In this document: in pieces, positions 43,501 through 52,182 of the stretch
Layout of the letters: every line of letters starts with the position of its first letter
Position numbering within the stretch: position 1 is the stretch's first letter
DNA from: Pseudanabaena sp. PCC 7367
GTDB lineage: Bacteria; Cyanobacteriota; Cyanobacteriia; Pseudanabaenales; Pseudanabaenaceae
DNA: 64,000 bases
NCBI RefSeq assembly: GCF_000317065.1
Contig: NC_019701.1
Span: 1,827,001 to 1,891,000 of the forward strand
Direction of reading: 5' to 3'
Notes under the pieces: generated by a model
The model's input: only the letters and a program-made list of their open reading frames with translations
Databases searched by the model: none
Told to the model about the DNA's origin: nothing
Translations under genes and position numbers: made by a program

Positions 43501-46500
43501 AAAATTGGCATGGATGCGATAGGAACCAGCCTCCGTGGGTGTGAGGTTAATTGTCTGGGGTTGATTGCCAGAGGTTACCTCTGCGGTGGCTATGGTTTTA
43601 TACTCAACATTATTTTTACCCGTGGCGCTACCTTCGATCACCTGGGTATAGCGACTGTATTCCCGCTTTTGCAGTTCAAGTTTGAGCTTGCGGCCGCGCA
43701 CCAAGTTGCCCTCTGGATCACTAACAATCACCTCGATCGGCAATACTTCATCGGCTTCACCGAGATAATTGCTATGCAGACCAATCAGGCGATCGCTGGG
43801 CAGCACTTCGATTGTTTTGGTGTCGCTCACCTCCAGATTGGCCACATCGGTCACCGATGCGCTAACGGTATAAGTCATCGCATAGGGGAGGTCAGCATCA
43901 ATTTCGATCGCCTGACTACTGCTACCATCGGCGCTCAAACTGCCAGCTTCTTCGAGCACTTCACTGGTGATTGTCGGCGGTAGTTCTGGCCACCACCATT
44001 GTTTGCCAAACTGAAAGTCGTCCCAGCCATCAGGTGCGTAGGAGCTGCGATCGCGGCTGACAAAATATTTAACCGTGCCACTTTCGACGGGTGCGCCGAA
44101 TAAATAATCACTTTGCGCCTGGGCAGTCAGGGTTTGTCCCATGACAGCCACTTCTCGATTGAGGGACAAATCTACCTTGAAATTTGGTGGTTTGAATTCA
44201 GCCACCCGAAACTGGCCACGAATTTCTGGCGCATTGAGTGAATCATCCCGATTCTGTGCCTTGGCCATCACCGTATAGAAACCAAGCGGACTCTCGGCAG
44301 GTAGATCGATCGTGAATGAGAATGTGCCGTATTCATTGGTTGTGATTGTGCCGATCGATTCTTCTTCGCCGCTGGGCCCGCGCATTGTGACCGCGTAGGG
44401 TACTTGCTTGTCTTGTTTTAGTTCGCCATTTTCCAAGAAGTAGGCAGTGGCAGTAAACCAGGCCTCTTCACCGGGCTTATAAAGCTGGCGATCGGAGAAA
44501 ATCTCACCCCGCGCTTTGGGTTGTTGCCCTTGCCACCAGTCAGAGTAAATCCCATAGCTATAGGCTCCGCTGTAACTATCAAGTTGAGTAAATGCCCAGT
44601 CCTCAGCTTCTTTTACCACCACCAAAAGACTCGGTGGATCATCAAACATCTCGCCATTGCCAATCTGCTCAAAACAGGTTTTGAGGGTAACTTGATTTAG
44701 CAGTGCCAGTCCCTTGGCATTAGTTTTGCCAGTGGCACAGGGGTTTTCACCCGGTTGATACTCAGCCGCGTCATAAAGTTTGGATTGATAAATTTCAACC
44801 TGGCTATTTTCAACCGCTGCCCCATCGCTGAGATGATTGACTCTCACCAGCGCTGAGGTGGGGAAAACCTGGGCAAACACCCCTAAATTTGTTAGCTGTA
44901 CCAGGCCATAATGGGTAACCTCGCGCCTCCGTTCTTCGTCATCTTGCCAGTAGGTATTGGTGTCGGCTTTGATCCCATAGGCCAACATGCCAAACTGACT
45001 GCCCAGGCGTTCCCGCAATGGGATGGCTACTTCTTGGGGCTGATTTTGAACTATTTCATCGATCGCAAAACTCCGCCAGCGATCGGCACTGGGCAATAAT
45101 TCCGAAGCGCTATAGGTATCGTAGGCCGCATCTAAAACAATTAGCTCATCTGGCTGGACAACTTTGTATGCAGCGCGATAGCTGCGATCGGGTAAATTTA
45201 CTGCCTCCAGATTTAGTTGTAAACCCTCGTGGGGTGGGAAAATATTCAAGCCTTCGGGAGCCCAGAGGTCGGCGGCTACGTCACTGGTTTGGATCTCGAT
45301 ACTTTCTGGTTGGGATAGGGACTGGCCATAGGCATCTTCTAACCCTGCTGCGATCGTGACTTGGTAGGTGGTGGCTGGCTCTAGGGCATAGGGATTCAAT
45401 TCGATCGCGGTGGAGCCATCATAAACCTGCAGCAATGGCAGATCGGGATCAGCGGCGGGCTGGATTGAAATATTGGCGATCGCTGATTCTGCCATCACGC
45501 CATTATTGAATCGCAGTTGCGGTGAGCCTTCCAGAAACCGACCATAGGCACTATAACGATCCGGTTGGCCAATATAGCGTACCTGTTCAAACTTAAGCGG
45601 TGCATAGGTTTTGAATGTACTACTCAAAGGTGCTGCCAAGGGTAGGTTGCCATCATGGGACGGCAAGCCAGCCAGAAAACTTAACTTGTATGTTGTATCC
45701 TTTGCTAGGGGAGCCTGAGGAATAACCCGATAGTTCCAGGGTTTGGCGTTAGGATTGAAAGCAGCTTCAGCGGTCGCATAGGTTTGGGTATTTTGCTCAT
45801 CTAGTTCGATCGCAATCGGCAAAGGTTCAGCGGCAGCCCTGGCTGGTAGTAGTTGCACATATTCACTCAATACCGCTGCCTCCAGCTCTGTATTTGCCGT
45901 GAAATGTAGTTCTGGCTCAATATCTACAACTGGAACTGGCTCATTTACATCTCCTGGTAAGTTAGACAAGCCGATCGATTCAGTCTCAAATGTCCAGGCG
46001 ATGTCATTGGTTAATTCATGCTGTTCTAGATCCGCTAGCCCGGATTTGAGTGTGACCCGGAATCGGGATGCTTTGGGCAGAGCGCGATCGGCCTGGAACC
46101 CGACCATGCGGGGGGTGAGGAACCGGAATTGACCAGGGATGCTGGGGAAAATTTCAAACTTGCGTAGTAATTGCTGTTGTCGATCGCTACCCAGGGCTTC
46201 AACCGGAATCAACGGGTGTTGAAATTTGATTTTGATTTGCGCCAGGGGCTCGGCAGCAGCGGTGGGGCTGATTTGCTCAATCCATTCCGGTAGATCTGGG
46301 GCAGGCAGGGCTTCGACAAACTCCAGTTTGGGTTTGATCACGTTACAAGAAGCGATTGCCAAAACCAAACTAAGTCCCACCAAGAAACCCAGAAATCGTT
46401 TATAGCGACGGCGATTTAATTTTTGCCAGAACTTAATATTGAAACTTTTTACAAACGATCGCCAGTCTTTAATTAATCCCATTACCTCAATCCCTTTTGC

Positions 46501-46503
46501 CAT
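40597..46503 (-). CDS. Alpha-2-macroglobulin-like lipoprotein without the thioester
   Basis: A giant (~1968 residues) bacterial alpha-2-macroglobulin, a periplasmic or outer-membrane-attached protease trap. The N-terminus is basic, then a TM/signal segment ends in AIASC (lipobox, Cys at ~53). Many MG (fibronectin-like) domains follow. The A2M-core block TLPDDLTTWRVMVVGTDG is near residue 1280, and the alpha-barrel TED domain begins near 1450. At the position of the thioester motif C-x-E-Q the sequence is ITRSEQPVF, so Arg (codon 42100-42102) replaces Cys and no thioester can form, as in YfaS-type members. Starts at GTG 46509, ATG 46503 or ATG 46482 are possible. No penicillin-binding protein 1C gene lies alongside. 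Confidence 0.88.
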   Translation of the reverse strand: MAKGIEVMGLIKDWRSFVKSFNIKFWQKLNRRRYKRFLGFLVGLSLVLAIASCNVIKPKLEFVEALPAPDLPEWIEQISPTAAAEPLAQIKIKFQHPLIPVEALGSDRQQQLLRKFEIFPSIPGQFRFLTPRMVGFQADRALPKASRFRVTLKSGLADLEQHELTNDIAWTFETESIGLSNLPGDVNEPVPVVDIEPELHFTANTELEAAVLSEYVQLLPARAAAEPLPIAIELDEQNTQTYATAEAAFNPNAKPWNYRVIPQAPLAKDTTYKLSFLAGLPSHDGNLPLAAPLSSTFKTYAPLKFEQVRYIGQPDRYSAYGRFLEGSPQLRFNNGVMAESAIANISIQPAADPDLPLLQVYDGSTAIELNPYALEPATTYQVTIAAGLEDAYGQSLSQPESIEIQTSDVAADLWAPEGLNIFPPHEGLQLNLEAVNLPDRSYRAAYKVVQPDELIVLDAAYDTYSASELLPSADRWRSFAIDEIVQNQPQEVAIPLRERLGSQFGMLAYGIKADTNTYWQDDEERRREVTHYGLVQLTNLGVFAQVFPTSALVRVNHLSDGAAVENSQVEIYQSKLYDAAEYQPGENPCATGKTNAKGLALLNQVTLKTCFEQIGNGEMFDDPPSLLVVVKEAEDWAFTQLDSYSGAYSYGIYSDWWQGQQPKARGEIFSDRQLYKPGEEAWFTATAYFLENGELKQDKQVPYAVTMRGPSGEEESIGTITTNEYGTFSFTIDLPAESPLGFYTVMAKAQNRDDSLNAPEIRGQFRVAEFKPPNFKVDLSLNREVAVMGQTLTAQAQSDYLFGAPVESGTVKYFVSRDRSSYAPDGWDDFQFGKQWWWPELPPTITSEVLEEAGSLSADGSSSQAIEIDADLPYAMTYTVSASVTDVANLEVSDTKTIEVLPSDRLIGLHSNYLGEADEVLPIEVIVSDPEGNLVRGRKLKLELQKREYSRYTQVIEGSATGKNNVEYKTIATAEVTSGNQPQTINLTPTEAGSYRIHANFADATSEATATDTRIWVTGGDRVYWGNRYDNNRLDVNLDKNKYKIGDRAKVLIQSPYEEAELSLSIVRDKAIYRMTQKVSGAAPQISFTITPDMLPNAAVEVVLIRQGQSLDELELGSMENLMRVGLEDFQVDLDDRYLQVAVSAEQTENVQPGDRQTLNLALKNNFGSPVKGQLTVMVVNDAVLQLTGYRPPDLVETVYADQPILTRFSDNRPDVVLANIDSALEKGWGYGGGLSTGITDPRPRTKFEPLAYYNGSVITDDQGQAQISFTLPDDLTTWRVMVVGTDGDLHFGRGETDFIATKPLLANPVLPQFARVGDRFEAGLAITNSTDRSGNIDITGEIIGGINFLQPTPNDEEQPTPDITLSKNVTKSRTSAVRMPMVATTAGKSQLQFAIDRQDFNDIFAVPLEVKPLRVTEQVIETGQTYDQITIPLEVDDRVDPDAGGLEVSLSSTLMPAIIAPAKAITRSEQPVFLQPVASQLIVAASLAELSTKYAQTLTNFDPAAQANQALSQLQKLQRPSGGFASYPGAKYTDPFMTPYAAIAVVANQQANLITPNPGMVDGLKKYLGSILANPSQDDLCYNQICKDRIRLNALDALDALGDRRSDFVAELYQRRQELDEVAQITLARHLIKLGEAWQSEAEAIIDQLEESIYETGRTATINLPKRWRWSSSTTVAQAEALKLMVEQGQKPEFTDRLLQGLLAQRRDGLWRNDYENAKALAALVAYARNEPTPPNFVAIANLDEQQIGTAQFVGYRDNQTQFEIPMAELPQGEQNLVLSKTGAGTLHYLTAYRYRLSGEQPGRFNGLRVTRHVYPLSNADLDQQDNSNNAIATLDLTTLENPVALKTAQVFDIGVDIITDHPVDHVMISDPLPAGLEAIDTSFQTANPYFQAAHDSWQINYQNIHRDRVVAYADHLEAGVYQLHYLVRSVTPGEFKWPGAEAHLQYAPEEFGRSASSSVTIVNHNN

Positions 46504-46829
46504 CACCACATCTGAAGCTGGTTAGCTAATTACCACAGCAATTGACTCAGATCAGCATAATAAATTACTACCTGCAAATGTATGAAGTCATTGTTTATCA
46601 GACTATGCATACGATTTTGCGCGATCGCAATTCAACTCGCTGAACCCAAGCTTACCTAATTGCAAATTTCTGGTTCACCATACTTATAGCTCTTATAGTT
46701 GAGTCGATCGGCATGGGGGTAAAAGTTCCCGCATCTTTTAAGCTGTTATGTTTCGATACATTACAACTTCTGCTTATTCAGCATTAATATCAATCAGAAC
46801 AATCAGAAATTAATAGCTAATCTACTCAA
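46504..46829. other. Gap between the A2M-like gene and the DUF3179 gene
   Basis: 326 bases upstream of the A2M-like gene and downstream of the DUF3179 gene, both leftward. A short direct repeat (CTTATAGCTCTTATAG, 46684-46699) is present. No ORF or strong terminator. Confidence 0.3.
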
Positions 46830-47864
46830 TTACTTAGCCGCATCAGGGTTATCAAAAAAGGCAGGATAGACAAAGGCAAACGCAGTAGAACTTGTAATCA
46901 TATTTCCCTGCTCGTCCCGTACGATCACCGTGTCTAAGTTTTGATCCCAGGTGGCGGTGACAGTGCGATCGCCGAATTCAACTTTTTTACTACCCAGTTC
47001 CTTTATTTCGCTATGAACAAATTGATGGCTATGGCCAGCGAATTGATTATGTGGTGTCTCGTCATTGGCCTGCCAGATATAGCTAACTATTTCCTTGGGG
47101 TGTAGTTTTCTGGCTTCTTGATCGCGGACTGGAAAAATTAGCTGATCGTTGGTGTAGTAGCTGCCATAGGGATAACGAGTGTAATTGCGGTTATAGCCAG
47201 TATCAGTAGACAGAATCAGGCTATCGGGATGTTGTTCGAGCCATGCGCCTAAAGTGGTTTTGACGGCTGGAATTTTCTTCAGGTTGTGATTAACCTGAGG
47301 GCCAATGATGCCCATGCCCCAGGGCTGTGAATAAAGAGTATCATCGGTGCGATCGAACATCACCAAACAGCTTTGATAGAGTTTGCCAGATACACCAAAG
47401 GTGGACTCACCGCGCTCAAAGGCCAGAATCGTATCGCAGAGTGGACAATAGGAAACAGTAATATTCACCCCACCCAGGCGATCGTTGACAATTTCATGCC
47501 AATTCATGACCCCATAGGGATAAGCCTTCGCTTCGCCATTAATCACAATGCCAATTACGGTATGATCATCGCCGTAGGAAGTGGTGGTGGCAGTATCAAA
47601 TTCAGGATTATCAACACTAGGAATGCCATCTTTGGGTGGGCCACCATTTAATAGCTGAGCGATCTCAATCCGGCTTAGCTCAGCTACGTTGATGTTTTGC
47701 TCTTCGAGGTCGCCGATCTCACGATCCTGGTCGTTGAGGTATTGCAGCAGGAAATAATAGCGCAGCTTTAGATCGTCTAGGCCGTTAGCAGAAACAAATA
47801 ATCCCCCCGCAGTGAGGATAAATACGAGGGTGGCTGCGATCGCAATTTTGATCCCTTTTTTCAT
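46830..47864 (-). CDS. DUF3179-domain secreted/anchored protein
   Basis: A 344-residue protein with one N-terminal TM/signal segment (IKIAIAATLVFILTAGGLFV) and a DUF3179 domain. Family blocks are GIPSVDNPEF, VIGIVINGEAKAYPYGVMNWHEIVND and VSYCPLCDTILAF with its conserved CPLC pair; GVSGKLYQSCLVMFDRTDDTLYSQ and PWGMGIIGP follow. The function of DUF3179 is unknown to me; the Cys pair and conserved His/Asp hint at a metal- or redox-active site. It is transcribed leftward toward the A2M-like gene but 320 bases from it. No operon partner is evident. Confidence 0.85.
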   Translation of the reverse strand: MKKGIKIAIAATLVFILTAGGLFVSANGLDDLKLRYYFLLQYLNDQDREIGDLEEQNINVAELSRIEIAQLLNGGPPKDGIPSVDNPEFDTATTTSYGDDHTVIGIVINGEAKAYPYGVMNWHEIVNDRLGGVNITVSYCPLCDTILAFERGESTFGVSGKLYQSCLVMFDRTDDTLYSQPWGMGIIGPQVNHNLKKIPAVKTTLGAWLEQHPDSLILSTDTGYNRNYTRYPYGSYYTNDQLIFPVRDQEARKLHPKEIVSYIWQANDETPHNQFAGHSHQFVHSEIKELGSKKVEFGDRTVTATWDQNLDTVIVRDEQGNMITSSTAFAFVYPAFFDNPDAAK

Positions 47865-47975
47865 TGCCCGTAGTAATATCTACTCGTAATGCTGTGTTGA
47901 AGTATCTACAGCTATTACGCATAGGCAGCGCGATCGGTTTGATTGCTCAGGTGAAACGTTAAGATCGGTAAGCCA

Positions 47976-48761
47976 TTAGGAAATTAGTAACCGCGATCGC
48001 CATTTACTAATTGTTGCTTCGATGAATTCCTGGCTATAAAAGTGATTGAAATACTGCGATTCACTCATGGTTTGTAGATAATCATGGGGCAGGATTAATT
48101 TAGCTCTGAATTCTTGGTAAGTCTGGGCATAATCTTTCTGGCTACCGATATTTGCATTCTCAATTTTAAAACTCTCAAGACCCAGGAATTTAGCGATCGC
48201 TCCCTCTTTTTCCTGGTTGCTAAGTTCTGAGCGTATGATCAAAAGCCTAATGTTTTGATTGTGATATTCTGCAATCCCATTGTCTGGGAAAGGCTGGGCG
48301 TAGATATCTATTCCTAAGTCCTTAGAACTTCTGTGAAACCAGACTAGGGGAGTTTGGTGTTCATATTTAGCTAAAAAAATCTCGCTTAATTCTTGAATAG
48401 ATAAACTGCCAGCCTGGGATGAATTAGGCACATATCTTTCCAAATTTTGGAAAAAAGCGGATATGTTGCGGGCAATTGGTTCTCTTGTCAAGGAGATCAC
48501 ATTGAGTGGACGTGAATTTAAGATCTCTTGGTTATAAAGTTTTAAAATTGCTGCATCTGGGTTGTTGGGGAAGTAGTGGCAATGTCCTACAAATCCAGGG
48601 TATTGCTTTCTTAAAGGGTAATAAATTGATAGGGAGCCTACCTTTCCCATTTGATATAGCAATACTGGTGTAGCTTTTCCTATCTTTAAGTCATAAAGAA
48701 AAAGCTCTTTTAGATTTTTTACTTTCTGTTTAAGTGCTTTGAGGTTCATTGATTCAGACAT
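47976..48761 (-). CDS. Sulfotransferase-like / putative capsular polysaccharide synthesis protein
   Basis: A 261-residue soluble protein of the sulfotransferase superfamily, related to the 'putative capsular polysaccharide synthesis' (NKWYS-type) group. The PAPS-binding 5' loop is VLLYQMGKVGSLSIYYPL (residues ~33-50), and the 3' phosphate region is VISLTREPIARNISAFFQN (~90-108). A nucleophile/acceptor region follows (QTPLVWFHRSSKDLG). It would transfer sulfate to a glycan, which fits a surface-polysaccharide organism, but the substrate is unknown. It is 111 bases upstream of the DUF3179 gene, same strand. The tRNA-Gln gene lies behind it. Confidence 0.75.
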   Translation of the reverse strand: MSESMNLKALKQKVKNLKELFLYDLKIGKATPVLLYQMGKVGSLSIYYPLRKQYPGFVGHCHYFPNNPDAAILKLYNQEILNSRPLNVISLTREPIARNISAFFQNLERYVPNSSQAGSLSIQELSEIFLAKYEHQTPLVWFHRSSKDLGIDIYAQPFPDNGIAEYHNQNIRLLIIRSELSNQEKEGAIAKFLGLESFKIENANIGSQKDYAQTYQEFRAKLILPHDYLQTMSESQYFNHFYSQEFIEATISKWRSRLLIS

Positions 48762-48908
48762 TTTTTGCCACTAGATTGAGAAATTGTCTTGCTTCTCTTT
48801 GGGCTAATTTTTGACTGCGGTGAAATGAGTCAGCCTAAAAGTATTTCATCACTAATAGCTAGTCGAATGATTTGCTCTAATTTTAGATTTTAAAATCAAA
48901 CTTAAAAA

Positions 48909-48980
48909 CTGGGGCGGAAGGATTCGAACCTCCGAATGGCTGGACCAAAACCAGCTGCCTTACCGCTTGGCGACGCCCCA
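48909..48980 (-). tRNA. tRNA-Gln (UUG)
   Basis: The minus strand folds into a 72-base cloverleaf. The acceptor stem is TGGGGCG/CGCCCCA with discriminator G. The D arm contains GCCAAGCGGTAAGGC. The anticodon arm is GCTGG-TTTTGGT-CCAGC with anticodon TTG. The T arm has GGTTCGAATCC. The U1-A72 pair is typical of bacterial tRNA-Gln. CCA is not encoded. Confidence 0.95.
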
Positions 48981-50104
48981 AAGTGCTTGCCGATCGCAAA
49001 TGCTCATCTAATATAGCAAAAAAGCCTGTTATTGTGTCAACTTGTTTATCTATATTCTCTGGCTAGGGTCTTGCTTGTTTAAGGTGAAAACTATAATCGA
49101 TTTAATCAATCGAGCTGTTTGACGATCTCTGATTCAGGTAACAAATGATAATCACCTAAAGCCTGCCAGATCAACATTAGTTTGATGAAGGACGATCGCT
49201 AATCAAAAATAGGTAGTCATGCAGTAGTAAGGATAATTAGCAATCGATTTGAAATTCGGAGCTTAGCTTGTTTGGATTATAGATATTCAACTATCGCCTA
49301 AATCCTTACTTGTTCAGCACTACCCAAAAATAGGGTTCCCAAGCGATCGCTAGTAACTACAAGTTAGGGTTGGCAGAGATTCTGTCTACCTCAGGCTCAC
49401 ATACTATAGTTAGCGATCACCCTGGTGATTTTGCGATCGCTGCACTCAACATTTATCTGTCGATCCTGGTGGTTGATTTAACTTTAGGCTTGAGTGAGTT
49501 TGATTTAACCATGATTAAAAGCCACTACAAGTCCTGCGATCGGATGTGGTGAAATCAGTTTTTATTTAGAGCCCTATTAAATTCTTAGGTTAAAGTCTGG
49601 ATGCAAACCTATGATCTGAGCTAGCCATAAAAATAACCCAGCCAAAAAGAACTTGCTTTTTCGACCGGGCGTGCCTAAATTGTGATTATTTAAATTATCT
49701 TTTCTTAAATTGCAGCTAGGCTGAGATGTTTAATTTAAAGGCATCGGCAATTTAATCGCAACAGACTAAGCTTTGGATTGAATAAAGTAATTCAAAATCA
49801 TAATTAATTCAAAGCAGATGAAGGCAATTAGACATACGAATATGGTTATGTTGAGCGCACCTTTTACTTTTTGCCACATACTGCTGATCCTCGACTCTTA
49901 ATAAAAAACTAAAGAACTAAAAACAAAAAACTTTTAAACGAGCATAAATTTCTTAACTAAGATAACAGTAGTTACCACAGATATAGATTTAGAAATATTG
50001 CGCTAGGCAACGATCGGCAAAATCTCGATATAGGTTAGCGATCGAAACTACCCTCACTCAATTATCTAGCTCACTTAAGTTTTGGATTCAGCGATCTAAG
50101 CACC
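48981..50104. other. 1.1-kb region with few features
   Basis: Between tRNA-Gln and the FecR gene. It contains a 37-codon minus-strand ORF (49766-49879) and an AAAAAG-AACTTG-CTTTTT inverted repeat at 49644-49661. A 60-codon plus-strand ORF at 49370-49552 starts with TTG and looks spurious. Otherwise there is AT-rich DNA with scattered GCGATCGC sites and no RNA gene that I can support. Confidence 0.4.
49766..49879 (-). CDS. 37-residue single-TM micro-protein candidate
   Basis: ATG 49879 opens MWQKVKGALNITIFVCLIAF, continues as one hydrophobic helix to about residue 32 and ends FIQSKA. A GAGTCGAGG ribosome-binding site lies 10 bases upstream. A plausible inverted repeat (49644-49661) sits about 100 bases after the stop. 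Codon content and the clean TM plus basic N-terminus favour a real small membrane protein, but I do not recognise it and the ORF is too short to be certain. Confidence 0.4.
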   Translation of the reverse strand: MWQKVKGALNITIFVCLIAFICFELIMILNYFIQSKA

Positions 50105-51079
50105 ATGAAAATGAATCGGCGGCTGGGAATTGGAAAAATTTTGCTCTTGATGGCAATCGGTGCGATCGGTTGGAATTATGCTGGCTGGGAAAAGAATGCG
50201 ATCGCCAAATCTGCCAATCATTTGCAGGTTGATATTGCTGACACCATCGATATCGATCGATCTAGCCTGGAGCAGTTGAAGCTTCACCAAGCATTGGTTA
50301 GCCAATCTTCACGCCCAGCAAAATATAAGCTCTATGTGCGGCAATTGGTCGGTCGGGTGACCTATCAACCAGGGGGACGCAGCCGCAGGATCGCAAAAAT
50401 TGGTGATACCTTGCAAAATGTTGGCGATCGGCTCATTACTGGCAATCAATCTGGGGCGGTGCTGCGACTAGAAGAAACGATCGCCCAGGTGGAGCTGGCT
50501 GCCAATAGTGAGTTGGTGATCAGAAACTTTAAGATCGCCGATCGTGGTGGCCTGGTGAGCCAAATTACGCTCAGGCAAGGTCGAGCCAGATTCAGGGTGC
50601 CAGATTTCCTAAATCCCAGTTCAAATATGTATGTATCTACACCCACGACTCAGATATCGCTACGGGGGGCTGATTTTCTGGTGGCGGTGGATGCGGATGG
50701 TAAAACAACTGTTTCAGTCTGGCGTGGTAATGTGATCGCAAAAGGGGCAACCGCGCTTCAGCAGAAGATTACAACTGGTTTTTATAGTCTGGTGTTTCCC
50801 GGTGGAGCGCCCACCCCACCTGCAGCCATTAGCAATAATATTGGGGTGCGGATTGAGAATGTATTTATGGATCAACAGCGGCGTACCCATGTGGTGGCGC
50901 AGGTTGCACCGGAAAATAATGTGTTTGTAGCTAGTCAGGCGGTGATTACGGATAATTTGGGACGATTTCGGGTGATTCTGCCTGCTAACAGCGATCGCCA
51001 ATTCATGGTTACGGTCAGTAGTCCGTTGGGGAGTAGTCAAACCTATAATTTGGCAGTGCCAGTTAGTTTAGCTAATTAA
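50105..51079 (+). CDS. FecR-domain secreted protein
   Basis: A 324-residue exported protein. A signal peptide lies at residues ~9-35 (ILLLMAIGAIGWNYAGW...NAIAKS). The FecR domain spans ~75-220: VGRVTYQPGGRSRRIAKIGDTLQNVGDRLITG, LRLEETIAQVELAANSELVI, and STPTTQISLRGADFLVAVDADGKT. The remaining 100 residues are an Ig-like beta region (NVFVASQAVITDNLGRFRVIL). Unlike classical FecR, it has no N-terminal anti-sigma region; in cyanobacteria such stand-alone periplasmic FecR proteins are frequent and of unknown role. No sigma factor or TonB receptor is nearby. The ATG at 50105 is preceded by no strong ribosome-binding site. Confidence 0.85.
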   Translation: MKMNRRLGIGKILLLMAIGAIGWNYAGWEKNAIAKSANHLQVDIADTIDIDRSSLEQLKLHQALVSQSSRPAKYKLYVRQLVGRVTYQPGGRSRRIAKIGDTLQNVGDRLITGNQSGAVLRLEETIAQVELAANSELVIRNFKIADRGGLVSQITLRQGRARFRVPDFLNPSSNMYVSTPTTQISLRGADFLVAVDADGKTTVSVWRGNVIAKGATALQQKITTGFYSLVFPGGAPTPPAAISNNIGVRIENVFMDQQRRTHVVAQVAPENNVFVASQAVITDNLGRFRVILPANSDRQFMVTVSSPLGSSQTYNLAVPVSLAN

Positions 51080-51570
51080 TTAGGGGAGCCGTTCTAATCC
51101 AGGAGCAAGGGATCTTCAAGTTCCATTTCGATCGCCATAGCTGCCAGATCTCTTATTTATGGGTAGTGATAGAAGTGAGTATTCCTCGTAAGAGACTCTT
51201 GATTCAGTCTTGCTTCTAGGAGCAAATATCATTACATATTTAGGACTACCTCTTTATTCAAGTTTATTTAACGACAGAGCGCTACTGGTTTTAGTTAGCT
51301 AAGCAATTTAGATTAATCACCTGGTTAGCCAACCCTATTGTTGACGCTGTATTTGTTTGGCAAATATTCATGCTTATTTATGCATTAAAAATGTATTTAT
51401 TGACTAGTCTCAGCTTTTGGGTCAGCTATGTTGCTTAATTCGAGCCTGAATCAGCGCAAAACTGCCTAATTAGAAAGACTTAATACAATAACATAAATCG
51501 ATTTGCGGTAAACTAAATTCTAGATATAGATATTTTAGATACAAATGCAGACTTAGGGGGTATAAGTCTC
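51080..51570. other. Intergenic region between the FecR and SPOR-like genes
   Basis: 491 AT-rich bases. TTAGGGGG lies 11-18 bases before TTG 51571 and supports that start. I see no other feature. Confidence 0.4.
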
Positions 51571-52182
51571 TTGAACAGGTTTACCAAAAGTTTTCTAGCG
51601 ATCGCAGGCTCCGTTGTTGCTTATAGTTGGGCACCGGCTGCTCATGCTCAACCCTATGTTGTGTATGTCACGCCCAGTGATTTGACCACGCTCGATCAGG
51701 TGCGTACCATTGTGCCTGATGCTTTCCGCAGTACGGTAGATGGCACGCAGGTAATCCAGGCTGGCAGATTTAACTCTTTAGCGCTGGCGGATGAGCGTTT
51801 ACAATTACTGCAATTTTCGGGATTCACTGCCCAACGAACTGGTGGGGTCATAAATCCACCGATTGTCAATCCACCAATTACGAATCCACCGATCGTCAAT
51901 CCGCCAATTACGAACCCGCCGATCGTCAATCCACCGATTACGAACCCGCCGATTACGAATCCTACTGGTCAAGGACGCTATATTACGGCTGTACCGATCA
52001 GGGGTGCTAGTGCTAGCTTTACTTTGCAGCAGGTGCGCCAGCATTTTCCCTTTGCGGCGGTGACAGAAACCAGGCGCGGTAACTATGTGAATGCGGGAGC
52101 CTATAGTAGTCGCGCTGAGGCCGAGGCTTGGTCATACTTTCTGCGTGCCAGGGGACTTGATGCCAGGGTGCTTTATTTCTAA
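51571..52182 (+). CDS. Secreted protein with two SPOR-like domains and an NPPI linker
   Basis: A 203-residue exported protein with a signal peptide ending in AAHAQP (~residue 27). Residues ~28-90 (YVVYVTPSDLTTLDQVRTIVPDAF...QAGRFNSLALADERLQLLQFSGF) and ~140-203 (YITAVPIRGASASFTLQQVRQHF...NAGAYSSRAEAEAWSYFLRARGL) look like two copies of a SPOR-type fold. SPOR domains bind denuded peptidoglycan; this role is inferred. Between them lies an exact repeat linker of (NPPIVNPPIT)n. The start is TTG, supported by TAGGGGG. The gene is isolated. Confidence 0.7.
   Translation: MNRFTKSFLAIAGSVVAYSWAPAAHAQPYVVYVTPSDLTTLDQVRTIVPDAFRSTVDGTQVIQAGRFNSLALADERLQLLQFSGFTAQRTGGVINPPIVNPPITNPPIVNPPITNPPIVNPPITNPPITNPTGQGRYITAVPIRGASASFTLQQVRQHFPFAAVTETRRGNYVNAGAYSSRAEAEAWSYFLRARGLDARVLYF
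51853..51965 (+). repeat. 30-bp tandem repeat encoding NPPIVNPPIT
   Basis: Three and a half copies of a 30-base unit (AATCCACCGATTGTCAATCC + ACCAATTACG with silent variation) encode a Pro-Asn-Ile linker. Substitutions between copies are mostly synonymous, so the peptide is being kept. Confidence 0.85.

Noticed and set aside
43510-43983. 157-codon plus-strand ORF within the A2M-like gene
   Set aside because: It is a shadow frame of a real minus-strand gene with conserved domains.
49370-49552. 60-codon ORF starting with TTG
   Set aside because: No ribosome-binding site, no recognisable domain, and it spans HIP1 sites; likely chance.
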